64,000 nucleotides of DNA from Wenzhouxiangella sp. AB-CW3 (GCF_014725735.1 NZ_CP061368.1:1007225-1071224); one strand, 5' to 3'; counted from the stretch's first letter, positions 10,063-20,005 are shown. Translations and numbers: made by a program. Notes: a model not told the origin generated them from the letters alone.

Positions 10063-10569
10063 ATGGCTAGAGATAACAGCACCGACGACCTGATCGAGAA
10101 GCTCGTTGCCGTCAACCGCGTGGTGAAGGTGGTCAAGGGCGGCCGGCAGTTCAGCTTTACGGCACTGACGGTGGTCGGTGACGGCGAAGGCAAGGTCGGA
10201 TTTGGCTATGGCAAGGCGCGAGAAGTGCCGCTGGCCATCCAGAAGGCGATGGAGCGGGCGCGTCGGGACATGGTCCGGATCTCCCTGAATGAGGGCACAC
10301 TCTGGCACCCGGTCAAGGCCAGCCACAGTGGTTCGCGCATTTACATGCAGCCTGCCAGTGAAGGTACCGGCGTGATCGCCGGTGGCCCGATGCGTGCCGT
10401 ATTCGAGGCAGTCGGTGTGCACAACGTTCTGGCCAAGAGCATCGGATCGAACAATCCGATCAACCTTGTCAGAGCCACGATGAAGGGCCTGCAGTCCATG
10501 GCGACCCCGGAGCGCGTGGCGATCAAGCGTGGCAAACCCATTGAGGAGATTCTGGATAATCATGGCTAA
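10063..10569 (+). CDS. rpsE: Small ribosomal subunit protein S5
   Basis: S5 influences translational accuracy and helps line the mRNA entry. I use ATG 10063 ([14 protein letters not shown], 168 residues); a TTG two codons upstream is possible but less likely. The double-stranded RNA-binding segment includes [15 protein letters not shown] and [11 protein letters not shown]. Its end overlaps the rpmD start by 8 bp. Confidence 0.97.
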   Translation: MARDNSTDDLIEKLVAVNRVVKVVKGGRQFSFTALTVVGDGEGKVGFGYGKAREVPLAIQKAMERARRDMVRISLNEGTLWHPVKASHSGSRIYMQPASEGTGVIAGGPMRAVFEAVGVHNVLAKSIGSNNPINLVRATMKGLQSMATPERVAIKRGKPIEEILDNHG

Positions 10570-10756
10570 GAAGAATCCCGGCAAGCTGCGTGTCACCCTG
10601 GTGCGCAGCACCAATGGCACGATCCGTCGTCACCGCGACAATGTGCGTGGTCTTGGTCTGAGGCGCATGCATCAGACTGTGGAACTGGAAGACACTCCGG
10701 CCATTCGCGGCATGATCCGCAAGGTCGATTACCTGCTTCGGGTCGAAGAGGCCTGA
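10562..10756 (+). CDS. rpmD: Large ribosomal subunit protein L30
   Basis: This is a small 50S protein of 64 residues. The start ATG 10562 lies inside the last codons of rpsE and gives [16 protein letters not shown], the family N-terminus; an upstream in-frame start at 10529 is rejected. It contains the [15 protein letters not shown] motif. Confidence 0.96.
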   Translation: MAKKNPGKLRVTLVRSTNGTIRRHRDNVRGLGLRRMHQTVELEDTPAIRGMIRKVDYLLRVEEA

Positions 10757-10781
10757 AACTGAAACCGTATTGGATAGCGAC

Positions 10782-11213
10782 ATGAAACTGAATTCACTGC
10801 AGCCAGGCGAAGGCAGCCGCAAGGAACGCAAGCGCGTCGGTCGAGGCATCGGTTCGGGTCTGGGAAAGACCGGCGGCCGGGGCCACAAGGGCCAGAAGTC
10901 TCGTTCCGGCGGTTATCACAAAGTCGGTTTCGAGGGCGGACAGATGCCGCTTCAGCGCCGTGTGCCTAAGGTCGGTTTCAACTCTGCCGTCAATCGATTC
11001 ACGCGTGAAGTGCGGCTCTACCAGATTGCCGGTCTGGAGGCTGATGTGATCGATCTCGATACCCTGAAGAAGGCCGGTGTCGTCGATAACGAAACGCGTC
11101 GGGTTCGCCTGATCAACAAGGGCGAGATTGAACGCGCCGTTACCGTGCGGGGCATTCACGTAACCGCTGGCGCCACCAAGGCGATCGAAGCGGCAGGTGG
11201 CAAGGTCGAATAA
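10782..11213 (+). CDS. rplO: Large ribosomal subunit protein L15
   Basis: L15 is a late-assembling 50S protein. The start ATG 10782 gives [18 protein letters not shown] and 143 residues; a TTG four codons upstream is disregarded. The glycine-rich N-terminal segment [20 protein letters not shown] is diagnostic. Its TAA stop overlaps the secY ATG by one base (TAATG). Confidence 0.97.
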   Translation: MKLNSLQPGEGSRKERKRVGRGIGSGLGKTGGRGHKGQKSRSGGYHKVGFEGGQMPLQRRVPKVGFNSAVNRFTREVRLYQIAGLEADVIDLDTLKKAGVVDNETRRVRLINKGEIERAVTVRGIHVTAGATKAIEAAGGKVE

Positions 11214-12571
11214 TGGCTCGCAGCGCATCGGACATGGCTGGAATGCTGGGCGGTATCGGCCGGCTCAAGGAGCTCAGGCAGCGCCTGTTCCTGGTGCTGG
11301 TCGCCTTGCTGGTTTTCCGCTTCGGTACCTTCATCCCGGTGCCGGGCATCAACCCGATTGCCCTGGTCGAGTTGATGGACATGACCCGGGGCACCATTGT
11401 GGACATTTTCAACATGTTCTCCGGTGGTGCGCTTGGGCGCTTTTCCATCTTCGCCCTGGGGGTCATGCCTTATATCTCCGCGGCCATCATCATGCAGTTG
11501 ATGAGCCACGCCATTCCGCAGCTCCAGCAGCTGAGGAAGGAAGGTGAGGCCGGACGGCGCAAGATTACCCAGTACACCCGCTATTTCACCGTGGTGCTGG
11601 CCGCATTCCAGTCCCTCGGCGTGGCGATTGCGCTGCAGAACCAGAGTGCCGGGGCCGGGCTGCCGGTCGTGATTTCACCCGGACCGGGCTTCGTCCTGGC
11701 TGCGGTGGTCACGCTGACCGCCGGCACCGTGTTCCTGATGTGGCTGGGTGAGCAGATTACCGAACGCGGCATTGGTAACGGTATTTCCATTCTGATCTTT
11801 GCCGGCATCGTCGCCGAACTGCCATCGGCAGTGGGTTCCACGCTGGAGCTGGTGCGAACCGGCCAGCTGGGTATCCCAACGGCCACGCTGCTGTTGATCA
11901 TGGCCTTGCTGGTGACCGCTTTCGTGGTCTTCGTCGAGCGCGGACAGCGCCGAATCACGGTGAACTACGCGCAGCGTCAGGGCAGAAAAGCGTACCGCAG
12001 CCAGTCCACGCACCTGCCGCTGAAAGTCAATATGTCCGGCGTGATTCCGGCCATTTTCGCCTCCAGTCTGGTGCTGTTCCCGGCAACGATTTCGACCTGG
12101 TTTGGTCAGGCCGAGGGTGCGACATGGCTTCAGAACGTGGCTCAACAGCTCAGCCCCGGTCAGCCGATCTACATCGCGCTGTTTGGTGGCCTGGTCGCGT
12201 TCTTCTGCTTCTTCTACACCGCGATTGTTTTCAACTCCAAGGAAACGGCGGACAATCTGAAGAAGTCGGGCGCATTTATTCCGGGCATCCGCCCTGGTCG
12301 CCAGACCGCCGATTACATCGACTATGTGCTTACCCGCCTGACGACGGTTGGCGCGATTTACCTGGTGGCGGTCTGTCTGCTGCCCGAGTTTCTGATCATG
12401 CAGTGGAACGTGCCGTTCTACTTCGGCGGAACCTCGTTGCTGATTATTGTCGTGGTGACCATGGATTTCATGGCCCAGCTCCAGGCTCACCTGATGTCGC
12501 ATCAGTACGACAGCCTGCTGAAGAAATCGAACTTGAAGGGTTACGGTCGCAGCGGCGTCGTGCGTCGCTGA
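11213..12571 (+). CDS. secY: Protein translocase channel subunit SecY
   Basis: SecY is the central pore of the Sec translocon in the inner membrane. The 452-residue product shows ten hydrophobic segments, with typical landmarks such as [11 protein letters not shown] near residue 184 and the cytoplasmic loop rich in basic residues ([18 protein letters not shown]). The position between rplO and rpmJ is the conserved one. It starts one base into the rplO stop. Confidence 0.98.
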   Translation: MARSASDMAGMLGGIGRLKELRQRLFLVLVALLVFRFGTFIPVPGINPIALVELMDMTRGTIVDIFNMFSGGALGRFSIFALGVMPYISAAIIMQLMSHAIPQLQQLRKEGEAGRRKITQYTRYFTVVLAAFQSLGVAIALQNQSAGAGLPVVISPGPGFVLAAVVTLTAGTVFLMWLGEQITERGIGNGISILIFAGIVAELPSAVGSTLELVRTGQLGIPTATLLLIMALLVTAFVVFVERGQRRITVNYAQRQGRKAYRSQSTHLPLKVNMSGVIPAIFASSLVLFPATISTWFGQAEGATWLQNVAQQLSPGQPIYIALFGGLVAFFCFFYTAIVFNSKETADNLKKSGAFIPGIRPGRQTADYIDYVLTRLTTVGAIYLVAVCLLPEFLIMQWNVPFYFGGTSLLIIVVVTMDFMAQLQAHLMSHQYDSLLKKSNLKGYGRSGVVRR

Positions 12572-12611
12572 GGGCCGGAACCGTGACATTAGCGCATCCG
12601 GAGTAAGGAAG

Positions 12612-12725
12612 ATGAAGGTTCAGGCATCGGTCAAGAAAATCTGCAGGAACTGCAAGGTGGTACGGCGTCGTGGCGTCGTCTACGTGATTTGCAGCGATCC
12701 CAAGCACAAGCAGCGCCAGGGATGA
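12612..12725 (+). CDS. rpmJ: Large ribosomal subunit protein L36, zinc-binding form
   Basis: This 37-residue gene translates as [20 protein letters not shown] followed by a C-terminal part ending [11 protein letters not shown]. The C..C...C...H arrangement is the zinc-binding (C+) version of L36. A GTAAGGAA site lies just upstream of the ATG. It sits 40 bp after secY and before the promoter for rpsM, the conserved order. Confidence 0.96.
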   Translation: MKVQASVKKICRNCKVVRRRGVVYVICSDPKHKQRQG

Positions 12726-12740
12726 TTCCCGGCGGTCGTC

Positions 12741-12756
12741 GCCCCGAAAATGGGGC
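12741..12756 (+). terminator. Hairpin after rpmJ, possible attenuator
   Basis: GCCCC at 12741-12745 pairs with GGGGC at 12752-12756 around an A-rich loop. No uridine run follows, and its 3' arm abuts the -35 box of the next promoter, so it may weaken read-through or protect the 3' end rather than terminate fully. Confidence 0.3.
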
Positions 12757-12785
12757 TTGTGAAAATCGGCGCATCCCGGTACAAT
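12757..12785 (+). promoter_or_regulatory. Sigma70-type promoter of the alpha operon (rpsM)
   Basis: TTGTGA at 12757-12762 and TACAAT at 12780-12785 are separated by 17 bp, a near-consensus sigma70 arrangement. Transcription would start near 12792, giving a leader of about 40 nt before rpsM. E. coli regulates the alpha operon through S4 binding to a leader pseudoknot; whether this shorter leader can fold similarly was not determined. Confidence 0.65.
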
Positions 12786-12832
12786 TGCCGGTTTGCGCCG
12801 ACTGAACGCATACGGTTTTACGGAGTACAAGA

Positions 12833-13186
12833 ATGGCACGTATTGCAGGCGTCAACCTCCCCGTGCAGAAGCACACCTGGGTCGCTCTGACGCATATCTA
12901 CGGTATCGGGCGCACGCGCGCCTACCAGATTTGCGAGGCAACCGGGGTCGCCCCGGACACCAAGGTGCGCGACCTGACCGAAGCCGAGCAGGAAAAGCTG
13001 CGCCAGGAAGTCGGCAAGTACGATGTCGAGGGCGATCTGCGCCGCGAGGTGTCGATGAGCATCAAGCGACTCATGGATCTGGGCTGCTATCGCGGCCTGC
13101 GCCATCGTCGTGGTCTGCCCGTTCGCGGTCAGCGCACGCGCACCAATGCTCGCACCCGCAAGGGTCCGCGTCGTCCGATTCGTTGA
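12833..13186 (+). CDS. rpsM: Small ribosomal subunit protein S13
   Basis: S13 is a 30S head protein contacting P-site tRNA and the 50S subunit. The 117-residue product starts [16 protein letters not shown] and ends in the basic [14 protein letters not shown] tail. The ribosome-binding site is ACGGAG. It is the first gene after the internal promoter. Confidence 0.98.
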   Translation: MARIAGVNLPVQKHTWVALTHIYGIGRTRAYQICEATGVAPDTKVRDLTEAEQEKLRQEVGKYDVEGDLRREVSMSIKRLMDLGCYRGLRHRRGLPVRGQRTRTNARTRKGPRRPIR

Positions 13187-13197
13187 GGTAGAACACC

Positions 13198-13590
13198 ATG
13201 GCCAAGCAGCAAAGCTCCAAGGGAAAGAAGAAGATCAAGAAGACCGTTGTCGATGGCATCGCTCACGTGCATGCCTCGTTCAACAACACCATCATCACCA
13301 TAACCGACCGGCAGGGCAATACCGTGTCGTGGGCGACCTCGGGCGGTTCAGGCTTCCGCGGTTCGCGCAAGTCGACCCCGTTTGCCGCCCAGGTGGCGGC
13401 AGACAGTGCTGGACGGGCCGCCCAGGAAGTGGGCATGAAGAACCTGGAAGTTCGGGTGAACGGTCCGGGGCCGGGTCGTGAATCGTCCGTACGGTCACTC
13501 AATGCGGTCGGTTTCAAGATCACGAATATCATCGACGTGACGCCGATTCCGCATAACGGCTGCCGTCCTCCCAAGAAACGTCGCGTGTAA
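13198..13590 (+). CDS. rpsK: Small ribosomal subunit protein S11
   Basis: S11 forms part of the 30S platform near the mRNA exit. The 130-residue product contains [19 protein letters not shown] and ends [10 protein letters not shown], both family hallmarks. A GAGGTAGAA region precedes the ATG. Confidence 0.98.
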   Translation: MAKQQSSKGKKKIKKTVVDGIAHVHASFNNTIITITDRQGNTVSWATSGGSGFRGSRKSTPFAAQVAADSAGRAAQEVGMKNLEVRVNGPGPGRESSVRSLNAVGFKITNIIDVTPIPHNGCRPPKKRRV

Positions 13591-13615
13591 GGCACAAGAG
13601 CGGATTTAACAGATT

Positions 13616-14242
13616 ATGGCTAGATATACCGGACCGACCTGCAAACTCGCCCGCCGCGAGGGTGTGGATCTCAATCTCAAAAGCCCGGCGAGGGGCCTGG
13701 AGTCGAAGTGCAAGCTCAACCAGCCGCCGGGTCAGCATGGTGACAGCCGTCGCCAGCGCTTGTCGGATTACGCCTTGCAGCTTCGAGAGAAGCAGAAGGT
13801 CAGGCGGATGTACGGCGTGCTTGAGCGCCAGTTCCGCAACTATTACAAGGAAGCAGCCCGGCAGAAGGGTGCGACCGGCGAGGTGTTGCTGCAGTTGCTG
13901 GAAGGCAGGCTCGACAATGTCGTCTATCGTATGGGATTTGCCGTGACCCGCGCCCAGGCTCGCCAACTGGTCAGCCACAAGGCCGTGGAAATCAACGGCA
14001 AGGTCGTCAATATCCCTTCCTACCAGGTGCGTCCGGAAGATCGGGTGTCCATCCGGGAGAAGGCGCGCAAGCAGTTGCGAATTCAGGAAGCCATTACCGT
14101 GGCACGCGAGCTTGACCTCGTGCCTGCCTGGGTCGATGTGGACTTCGACAAGATGGAAGGTGTCTTCAAGGCCGCACCCGATCGGGATGATCTGCCGCCG
14201 GACATCAACGAGAGCCTGATCGTCGAGCTGTATTCGAAGTAA
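13616..14242 (+). CDS. rpsD: Small ribosomal subunit protein S4
   Basis: S4 nucleates 30S assembly and in E. coli represses the alpha operon and acts as an antitermination factor. The 208-residue product starts [16 protein letters not shown] and has an S4 RNA-binding domain ([20 protein letters not shown], near residues 97-116). Confidence 0.98.
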   Translation: MARYTGPTCKLARREGVDLNLKSPARGLESKCKLNQPPGQHGDSRRQRLSDYALQLREKQKVRRMYGVLERQFRNYYKEAARQKGATGEVLLQLLEGRLDNVVYRMGFAVTRAQARQLVSHKAVEINGKVVNIPSYQVRPEDRVSIREKARKQLRIQEAITVARELDLVPAWVDVDFDKMEGVFKAAPDRDDLPPDINESLIVELYSK

Positions 14243-14300
14243 TCTGTCCTGTTGTGCAGGCAGTCATTGTTCAATCCGAATTTTGGAGAGGCATTCATCC

Positions 14301-15305
14301 ATGTCAGGCCAGATAACTGAACTCGTCGGCAAGATGCTCAGGCCCAAGGGTCTCATCGTCGATGAGATTTCCTCGCGCCGTGCTCGCATCACGCTGGAGC
14401 CGCTGGAGCGCGGCTTCGGGCACACGCTCGGCAATGCCCTGCGACGCATCCTGCTGTCCTCGATTCCCGGCAGCGCGATCAGTGAGGCCGAGATCGACGG
14501 TGTGCTGCACGAGTACACCGCGGTCGAAGGTCTGCAGGAAGACATCGTCGAGGTGCTGCTGAACCTCAAGGAAGTAGCGGTTCGCATGCACAATCGCGAA
14601 GAGGCCACGCTGACGCTGAGTCAGAACAAGAAGGGGCCGGTCACCGCGGGCGATATCCAGCTTGATCATGATATCGAGATCGTGAATCCCGAACTGGTCA
14701 TTTGCAATCTGACCAAGGACACCGATCTGCGGATGCAGCTCAAGGTCACTCGTGGCGTGGGATACCAGCCGGCAGCGGCGCTGAAGTTCAACGAGGAAGA
14801 AACACGCACCATTGGCCGTCTGCAGCTTGATGCATCCTATTGCCCGGTGCACCGCGTTGCCTACAGCGTCGAGAGTGCTCGTGTGGGTCAGCGCACCGAC
14901 CTCGACAAGCTGGTGCTCGATATCGAGACCAACGGCACGATGTCTTGCGAGGACGCAGTCAAGCTGGCCGCCGGCATCCTGGTTGATCAGATGTCGGTTT
15001 TCGTCGAGTTTGTTGCTCGCGAAAAGGACGAGGACGAGGATTCGGCAGAAACCTTCGATCCGATTCTGCTGCGGCCAATCGACGACCTGGAGTTGACCGT
15101 TCGTTCGGCCAACTGTCTGAAGGCCGAGCATATTCAGTATGTTGGCGACCTGGTTCAACGCACGGAGACGGAGTTGCTCAAGACCCCGAACCTGGGCAAG
15201 AAGTCGCTGACTGAGATCAAGACAGTGCTGGCGACCCACGATTTGTCGCTGGGTACCCGACTGGAAAACTGGCCGCCGCCCTCGTTGGCGCGTGCCGAGC
15301 ACTGA
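14301..15305 (+). CDS. rpoA: DNA-directed RNA polymerase subunit alpha
   Basis: Alpha dimerises to start polymerase assembly, and its C-terminal domain binds UP elements and activators. The frame is open from 14283, but ATG 14301 ([17 protein letters not shown]) with GGAGAG upstream gives the expected 334 residues. The N-terminal domain motif [17 protein letters not shown] (near residues 36-52) and the C-terminal domain ([28 protein letters not shown]) are intact. Confidence 0.97.
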   Translation: MSGQITELVGKMLRPKGLIVDEISSRRARITLEPLERGFGHTLGNALRRILLSSIPGSAISEAEIDGVLHEYTAVEGLQEDIVEVLLNLKEVAVRMHNREEATLTLSQNKKGPVTAGDIQLDHDIEIVNPELVICNLTKDTDLRMQLKVTRGVGYQPAAALKFNEEETRTIGRLQLDASYCPVHRVAYSVESARVGQRTDLDKLVLDIETNGTMSCEDAVKLAAGILVDQMSVFVEFVAREKDEDEDSAETFDPILLRPIDDLELTVRSANCLKAEHIQYVGDLVQRTETELLKTPNLGKKSLTEIKTVLATHDLSLGTRLENWPPPSLARAEH

Positions 15306-15318
15306 GGAGTAAATCGCA

Positions 15319-15705
15319 ATGCGTCATCGTAAAGCAGGTCGCAAACTGAACCGGAATTCGTCGCACCGTCGTGCGATGTTTCGCAACATGACTGCCAGCC
15401 TGATCGAGCATGAGCTGATCAAGACCACCTTGCCCAAGGCCAAGGAACTGCGTCGGGTCGCCGAGCCGCTGATCACCCTGGCCAAGGAAGACAGTGTGTC
15501 CGCGCGTCGGCAGGCCTTCAATCGTCTGCGTGATCGGGAAGCGGTTGGCAAGCTGTTCGGCGAGCTTGGTCCGCGCTACCGTGAGCGCCCGGGTGGCTAT
15601 CTGCGTATTCTCAAGTGTGGCTTCCGCCCCGGAGACAAAGCCCCCATGGCGTATGTCGAGCTGGTTGACCGGCCTGATGCGCCGTCGGCCGAAGCCGCCG
15701 ATTGA
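15319..15705 (+). CDS. rplQ: Large ribosomal subunit protein L17
   Basis: L17 lies near the tunnel exit. The 128-residue product starts [20 protein letters not shown], diagnostic of L17. The ribosome-binding site is GAGGAG. It ends the ribosomal block and is followed 28 bp later by a strong intrinsic terminator. Confidence 0.98.
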   Translation: MRHRKAGRKLNRNSSHRRAMFRNMTASLIEHELIKTTLPKAKELRRVAEPLITLAKEDSVSARRQAFNRLRDREAVGKLFGELGPRYRERPGGYLRILKCGFRPGDKAPMAYVELVDRPDAPSAEAAD

Positions 15706-15732
15706 TTTTCCGGTTTTGACCGGAGGTTCAGG

Positions 15733-15760
15733 AAGCCCGGCCATCGCGCCGGGCTTTTTT
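15733..15760 (+). terminator. Rho-independent terminator of the ribosomal protein operon
   Basis: A 9-bp stem (AAGCCCGGC with GCCGGGCTT, 15733-15741 and 15748-15756) with a 6-nt loop is followed by a run of six T residues. It lies just after rplQ and before an unrelated gene. Confidence 0.92.
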
Positions 15761-15797
15761 ACGGCGGCGTGAGCGGGTCAGGTGCGGGTCTGTGCGC

Positions 15798-15803
15798 TAG
15801 AAT
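15798..15803 (+). promoter_or_regulatory. Candidate -10 box for the AsmA-like gene
   Basis: TAGAAT follows the rplQ terminator by 38 bp; the predicted start near 15810 leaves a leader of about 20 nt that holds the GGAG ribosome-binding site. No good -35 match was seen. Confidence 0.4.
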
Positions 15804-15830
15804 GGGGCAGTTGTCCGGTTGGAGTTGTTC

Positions 15831-17411
15831 ATGCGCCGAACCCTGATTTTTCTGGCAGGCAGTCTGATCATTGTCATGGGCCTGTGGGGCACGGCCGTTC
15901 TATACCTGGACGAGGCACGGCTGCAGCGCCTGCTTTCCAGTCATTTCAGTGAGCAGTCCGGACGGCACGTCGAGATTCGCGGCTCCGTATCCCTGCAGCT
16001 GTTTCCGGGCATTCGCATTGATGCTCGGGACGTGATCGTGTCCGGTCCACCGGGTCAGGACGGGCCGGCGTTGATGAATGCCGAGCAGATGTCGGTAGCC
16101 GTGCGGATGTGGCCGTTGCTGCGTGGCCAGGTGCAACCGTCCGAAGTCAGCGTAACAGGAGCGGCGGTCAATCTGTATCGTGATGAACGTGGCCGAGCCA
16201 CGTTCGACGGTCTGCTGGGTCGGGCGGAGTCTGCGGACAACGGTGCGGCAGCCAGTCCCAATGGCATACCGGCCGGCGCCGCGATGCCCCGCATGCGGCT
16301 GGAGGATGTGCGGGTGGACGTCAGCGGTTTCGGGCTGGGGCCTTCCGGGCACCTCCAGATTGAGAACGTGGTGGTTCAGGACTTCGCGCTGGACCGAACC
16401 GTCGAATTCCACTTTGAGGGCAATGTCGGCGATCCCGCGTTGTTTTCCAGCATGATCGTCGATGGTCTGCTGCACGTTCCCTCCTCGCGGGAGCAACCCA
16501 TACGATTGGGCAACATGCGCCTCAGGGGGGCATTGGCCGATAGTGGCGAACCCCTGGTGTTGCTTGGACAGATGTCGGTTGATTCACGCCCGGCTTTTGG
16601 CTGGCAACTCGATGATGGCCGCCTGGAACTCTCCGAACAGGCGCTGGGTCTCCAGGCTTCATACATGGGCGGGGAACGGGGCCAGATGCGAGTGCAGGGT
16701 GAATCCGAGATGCTGAGCATGCCAGCCGATCCACTTGGGATTCCGCCAGTCAGCGATCAACTCGTGCCGCTGCTGCGTGGCATGGACCTTGAGCTGGCCC
16801 TGAACGTCGAACACTTGGAAGTCGGAGGGCTCTCGGCCAGCGAGGTGCTGCTGGAACTGGGGGTCGAGGATGGTGTTGCCGAACTGAGTCAGTTGGCGGC
16901 ATTACTGCCTGGCGGAGTACTTGCCGGCAACGGCCGGTGGGATCTCATGGCAGACCCCGCTGCTGGTCGGCTGGACTTGAGCCTGGTGGCCGATGATCTG
17001 GCTGAAAGTCTCCCTGCGCTTGGACTTCCCGGGCTGGTCAGCGGAAGCGGACAGATCGAATGGAGGGCCCTGGAGCGCCCCGCGCGATTGACTCCGGTGT
17101 CGAGTGGAGAGGGGCGGTTCGAGTTCTGGGAAGGTCGCTGGGTGCTCGACGACGGGGAGGAGTTCGAGTTCGAGAGAATGGCCGGGACATTCTTGAAATC
17201 GCCTGGCCGACTCGATGTTCCGGAGCTAGAGCTGAGGTCTGCCGCTGGCGAGTTGACCGGACTGGTATCGCTTCAGCTCGATGAGGGCGAGCTGGTCGGG
17301 CACCTGGTGCCGGAGGGTGAAGGGCAGGAGATCGCGCTGTCGGGACAGTGGCGCTCGGCAAGCGCCGAATCAGACGGCGATGGGCAGCAGGGCAGCGGGG
17401 ACTCTCACTGA
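15831..17411 (+). CDS. AsmA-family protein
   Basis: The product (526 residues from ATG 15831, chosen because GGAG lies 6 nt upstream; an in-frame TTG at 15819 is discarded) has one N-terminal membrane segment (about residues 5-25) and a long, beta-rich periplasmic region with AsmA-type repeats such as VEIRGSVSLQLFPGIRIDARDVIVSG. AsmA proteins are inner-membrane anchored bridges implicated in lipid transport to, and homeostasis of, the outer membrane. The C-terminal tail is low-complexity (SESDGDGQQGSG). It appears monocistronic between a terminator and the ABC exporter. The family assignment is good; the exact subfamily role is unknown. Confidence 0.75.
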   Translation: MRRTLIFLAGSLIIVMGLWGTAVLYLDEARLQRLLSSHFSEQSGRHVEIRGSVSLQLFPGIRIDARDVIVSGPPGQDGPALMNAEQMSVAVRMWPLLRGQVQPSEVSVTGAAVNLYRDERGRATFDGLLGRAESADNGAAASPNGIPAGAAMPRMRLEDVRVDVSGFGLGPSGHLQIENVVVQDFALDRTVEFHFEGNVGDPALFSSMIVDGLLHVPSSREQPIRLGNMRLRGALADSGEPLVLLGQMSVDSRPAFGWQLDDGRLELSEQALGLQASYMGGERGQMRVQGESEMLSMPADPLGIPPVSDQLVPLLRGMDLELALNVEHLEVGGLSASEVLLELGVEDGVAELSQLAALLPGGVLAGNGRWDLMADPAAGRLDLSLVADDLAESLPALGLPGLVSGSGQIEWRALERPARLTPVSSGEGRFEFWEGRWVLDDGEEFEFERMAGTFLKSPGRLDVPELELRSAAGELTGLVSLQLDEGELVGHLVPEGEGQEIALSGQWRSASAESDGDGQQGSGDSH

Positions 17412-17488
17412 AGATATGAGCTGGCAGACAATGACAGCGTGGCCAGATTGCACGTCGTCGGCCATGCCCCCTGAACTTCGGCTTACAG

Positions 17489-17494
17489 TATAGT
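17489..17494 (+). promoter_or_regulatory. Candidate -10 box placing the ABC exporter start codon at the transcript 5' end
   Basis: TATAGT ends 7 bp before the ATG at 17502, and no Shine-Dalgarno sequence lies between. If this is the -10, transcription begins at or one base before the start codon, so the mRNA may be leaderless. A matching -35 was not found. Confidence 0.4.
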
Positions 17495-17501
17495 ATCGGC
17501 C

Positions 17502-19301
17502 ATGAATTCCCCTGATGCCTCCACCAGGCCGGCCAGCCGACGGTTCGGTTCGCTGCGTGCCCTGCGGCCGTTTGTGGCCCGTTACCGCATTCAGATCGCC
17601 CTGGCCGCGCTCTTCCTGCTGGTATCTGCTGCCGGTGCACTGGCCATTCCGCTGGCTGTGGGCCAGGTCATCGATCGCGGCTTCATGGCCGACAATCTTC
17701 AGCATATCAATCGCTGGTTCTGGTTGCTGTTCGCGGCGGCCTCGGTCATGGCCGTGGGCGGTGGCTTGCGCTTCTACTGGGTCAGCTGGCTGGGGCAGCG
17801 TGTGGTCGCCGACGTCCGGCAGGCGGTCTACAGGCGGGTGCTGAACATGAGCCCTGAGTTCTTCGCCACGACCCGCACCGGCGAAGTGCTGTCACGTCTC
17901 AACACGGACACGACGCTGGTCGAAACACTGATCGGCTCCACCGTGTCGTTCGGAATACGTAACTTGCTGATGCTGGTGGCCAGCTCGATTGCGCTGGTGC
18001 TGACCGCGCCCAGTCTCGCCGGGATCATCGGCCTGCTGATCCTGGTCATCGTCGTGCCGGTTGTTCTGATTGGTCGCTGGGTTCGACGCCTGTCGAGAAG
18101 TGCCCAGGACCGGGTGGCCGATTTCAGTGCCCTGGGTGACGAATCCATCAATGCAGTGCAGACGGTGCAGGCTTTTGCCCGGGAGTCGCATGAATCGCGG
18201 CGCTTCTCCCAGGCGGTGGAGGCGGCTTTTCTTGCCGCACGCAACCGTATTCGTGCCAGCACACTGCTGATCGTGCTGATCATTCTCATGACCTTTGGCG
18301 CGGTCACCTTCGTGTTGTGGCTGGGCGCGCGCTCGGTCTTGATCGGTGAAATGACCCCCGGGCAGCTCGGCCAGTTCGTGATGTATGCCGCCATTGCAGC
18401 CGGTTCCACGGCCAGCCTGAGCGAAATCTGGAGCCAGTTGCAGCGTGCAGCCGGCGCCATGGAACGTATTGCAGAACTGCTTGAGGCTCGACCGACCATC
18501 ACCGGCCCGGATCAGCCGCGGACGCTACCGGCCGCTCCCCTTTCGGTGTGTTTCGAGCAGGTCAATTTCGCCTATCCGACACGACCCGATCAGCCGGTAT
18601 TGCGTGATTTGTCCTTCGTCATCCAGCCCGGGGAAACAGTGGCCATTGTCGGGCCCTCCGGGGCTGGCAAGTCGACCCTGTTTCAGCTGTTGCTGCGTTT
18701 CTACGATCCCGATTCCGGTTGCGTGAAAGTGGCAGGTGAAGACCTCCGCGAGCTCGATCCGGTGGCGCTCAGGCGCACACTTGGCCTGGTTCCCCAGGGG
18801 GTGGACATCTTTTCGGGATCGGCCGCGGACAATATTGCCTATGGCGTGGAAGAGGCGGATCACGATCGCGTTCGCCAGGCCGCTCAGGCGGCGCATGCCG
18901 AGGAGTTTATCGATCAGTGGCCCGAGGGCTACGCCACCTTCCTGGGGGAGAAGGGCATGCGCCTGTCGGGCGGGCAGCGGCAGCGAATCGCCATTGCGCG
19001 TGCCCTGATCAAGCGGCCACCGCTGCTGCTGCTCGACGAGGCAACCGCCAGCCTTGATGCCGAGAGCGAACGGCTGGTTCAGGAGGCGCTCAACGAGCTC
19101 AGCCGGGATCGCACAGTTATCGTGATCGCGCATCGGCTGGCCACGGTCCGACGTGCCGATCGCATACTGGTGCTGGAGCAGGGTCGCCTGGTGGCTGACG
19201 GGTCACACGATGAACTGGTGCGCGACAACAGTCTCTATGCCCGCCTGGCGCGCCTTCAGTTCGTTGACGAAACCGACCGGAAGGCCCCGGAAGCCTTGTG
19301 A
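17502..19301 (+). CDS. ABC exporter, fused membrane and ATPase domains (ABCB/MsbA type)
   Basis: The 599-residue half-transporter has six predicted membrane helices in the first 330 residues and a C-terminal ATPase. Walker A GPSGAGKST is at 384-392, the signature LSGGQ at 488-492, the Walker B Asp-Glu at 512-513 and the switch histidine at 544, so it should be active as a homodimer. The family exports lipids, drugs or peptides; the substrate cannot be deduced here. It stands alone, 90 bp after the AsmA-like gene. The start is ATG 17502 without a ribosome-binding site. Confidence 0.9.
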   Translation: MNSPDASTRPASRRFGSLRALRPFVARYRIQIALAALFLLVSAAGALAIPLAVGQVIDRGFMADNLQHINRWFWLLFAAASVMAVGGGLRFYWVSWLGQRVVADVRQAVYRRVLNMSPEFFATTRTGEVLSRLNTDTTLVETLIGSTVSFGIRNLLMLVASSIALVLTAPSLAGIIGLLILVIVVPVVLIGRWVRRLSRSAQDRVADFSALGDESINAVQTVQAFARESHESRRFSQAVEAAFLAARNRIRASTLLIVLIILMTFGAVTFVLWLGARSVLIGEMTPGQLGQFVMYAAIAAGSTASLSEIWSQLQRAAGAMERIAELLEARPTITGPDQPRTLPAAPLSVCFEQVNFAYPTRPDQPVLRDLSFVIQPGETVAIVGPSGAGKSTLFQLLLRFYDPDSGCVKVAGEDLRELDPVALRRTLGLVPQGVDIFSGSAADNIAYGVEEADHDRVRQAAQAAHAEEFIDQWPEGYATFLGEKGMRLSGGQRQRIAIARALIKRPPLLLLDEATASLDAESERLVQEALNELSRDRTVIVIAHRLATVRRADRILVLEQGRLVADGSHDELVRDNSLYARLARLQFVDETDRKAPEAL

Positions 19302-19336
19302 TGTAGCCGCCCGATCGTTTGTGAGCTGGCGGTGGT

Positions 19337-19873
19337 TTACAGATTCGTGTAGCGGAACCTCTGGCCGCCTACCGTGGCCTCGGCCATCAGGCCGCCGCGC
19401 GACATGATGAACACCGCAACGCCGCGCTCATAACTGGTGGTTGCCGCGGCGCCCGTGGTGGCTGCCACGGCCGTGGCCTGGGCGGAAAACTCGAAGTTCT
19501 CGCGCTGGAAGGTCTGCAGGGCGCGTTCGTCGCGAAAGAAAATGATCTGGCTGTAGGATTGTGCGCCGATCTGCGCCCCGATCGTACCTTGCGATACCGT
19601 GGTGCGACCGACCGGTCGTTCCTGTTCAAACACGATGCCACGGCCGAATGCGCCGCCGATTCCGAATCCGCCCTTGCCAATGTCCGGGAAGACCGCGTAG
19701 CCATGGGCCTGGTCGACCCATCGCTGGATGCCGGGGTCGCGCTCGACAAAGCGAGCCACGGTGGCTTCGGATTCGCGAATCAGGGTGTCGTCCGAAGGCG
19801 TGGTTGCACAGGCGCCCAACAGGGCGATCAGGGCGATGGCAATGAATGGTCTGGAAAGGCTCTGGCTGGTCAT
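19337..19873 (-). CDS. YSC84/Ysc84-like (SYLF) domain lipoprotein
   Basis: The gene runs leftward. From ATG 19873 it encodes 178 residues with a lipoprotein signal (about residues 1-21, lipobox LLGAC). The mature part holds a SYLF-type domain (GYAVFPDIGKGGFGIGGAFG; SQGTIGAQIGAQSYSQIIFF), a fold that binds lipid in eukaryotic Ysc84 and is common in bacterial secreted lipoproteins of unknown role. A more upstream start (19912) is open but would bury the signal peptide. It is divergent from the GGDEF-EAL gene, with overlapping -10-like sequences between them. Confidence 0.8.
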   Translation of the reverse strand: MTSQSLSRPFIAIALIALLGACATTPSDDTLIRESEATVARFVERDPGIQRWVDQAHGYAVFPDIGKGGFGIGGAFGRGIVFEQERPVGRTTVSQGTIGAQIGAQSYSQIIFFRDERALQTFQRENFEFSAQATAVAATTGAAATTSYERGVAVFIMSRGGLMAEATVGGQRFRYTNL

Positions 19874-19927
19874 TTCGAAATGTGCAGGGTTGGCAGTGGG
19901 TACACGATACAACGATTGCCTCGGCGT

Positions 19928-19935
19928 AGTATAGT
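19928..19935. promoter_or_regulatory. Overlapping divergent -10 boxes
   Basis: The sequence AGTATAGT contains TATAGT on the + strand (19930-19935, start near 19942, toward the GGDEF-EAL gene) and TATACT on the - strand (19933-19928, start near 19921, toward the lipoprotein gene). Polymerase bound one way would exclude the other. No clear -35 boxes were found. Confidence 0.35.
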
Positions 19936-20005
19936 GAATGCAACCAGCAAATCATTGCCGGCTCTATGCCGAAAACATCGAGCCGGCCCGTCGTCGGAGA
20001 TGCCG

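Noticed and set aside
19559-20005. N-terminal extension of the GGDEF-EAL protein
   Set aside because: It runs antisense through the lipoprotein gene; GGAGA precedes ATG 20006.
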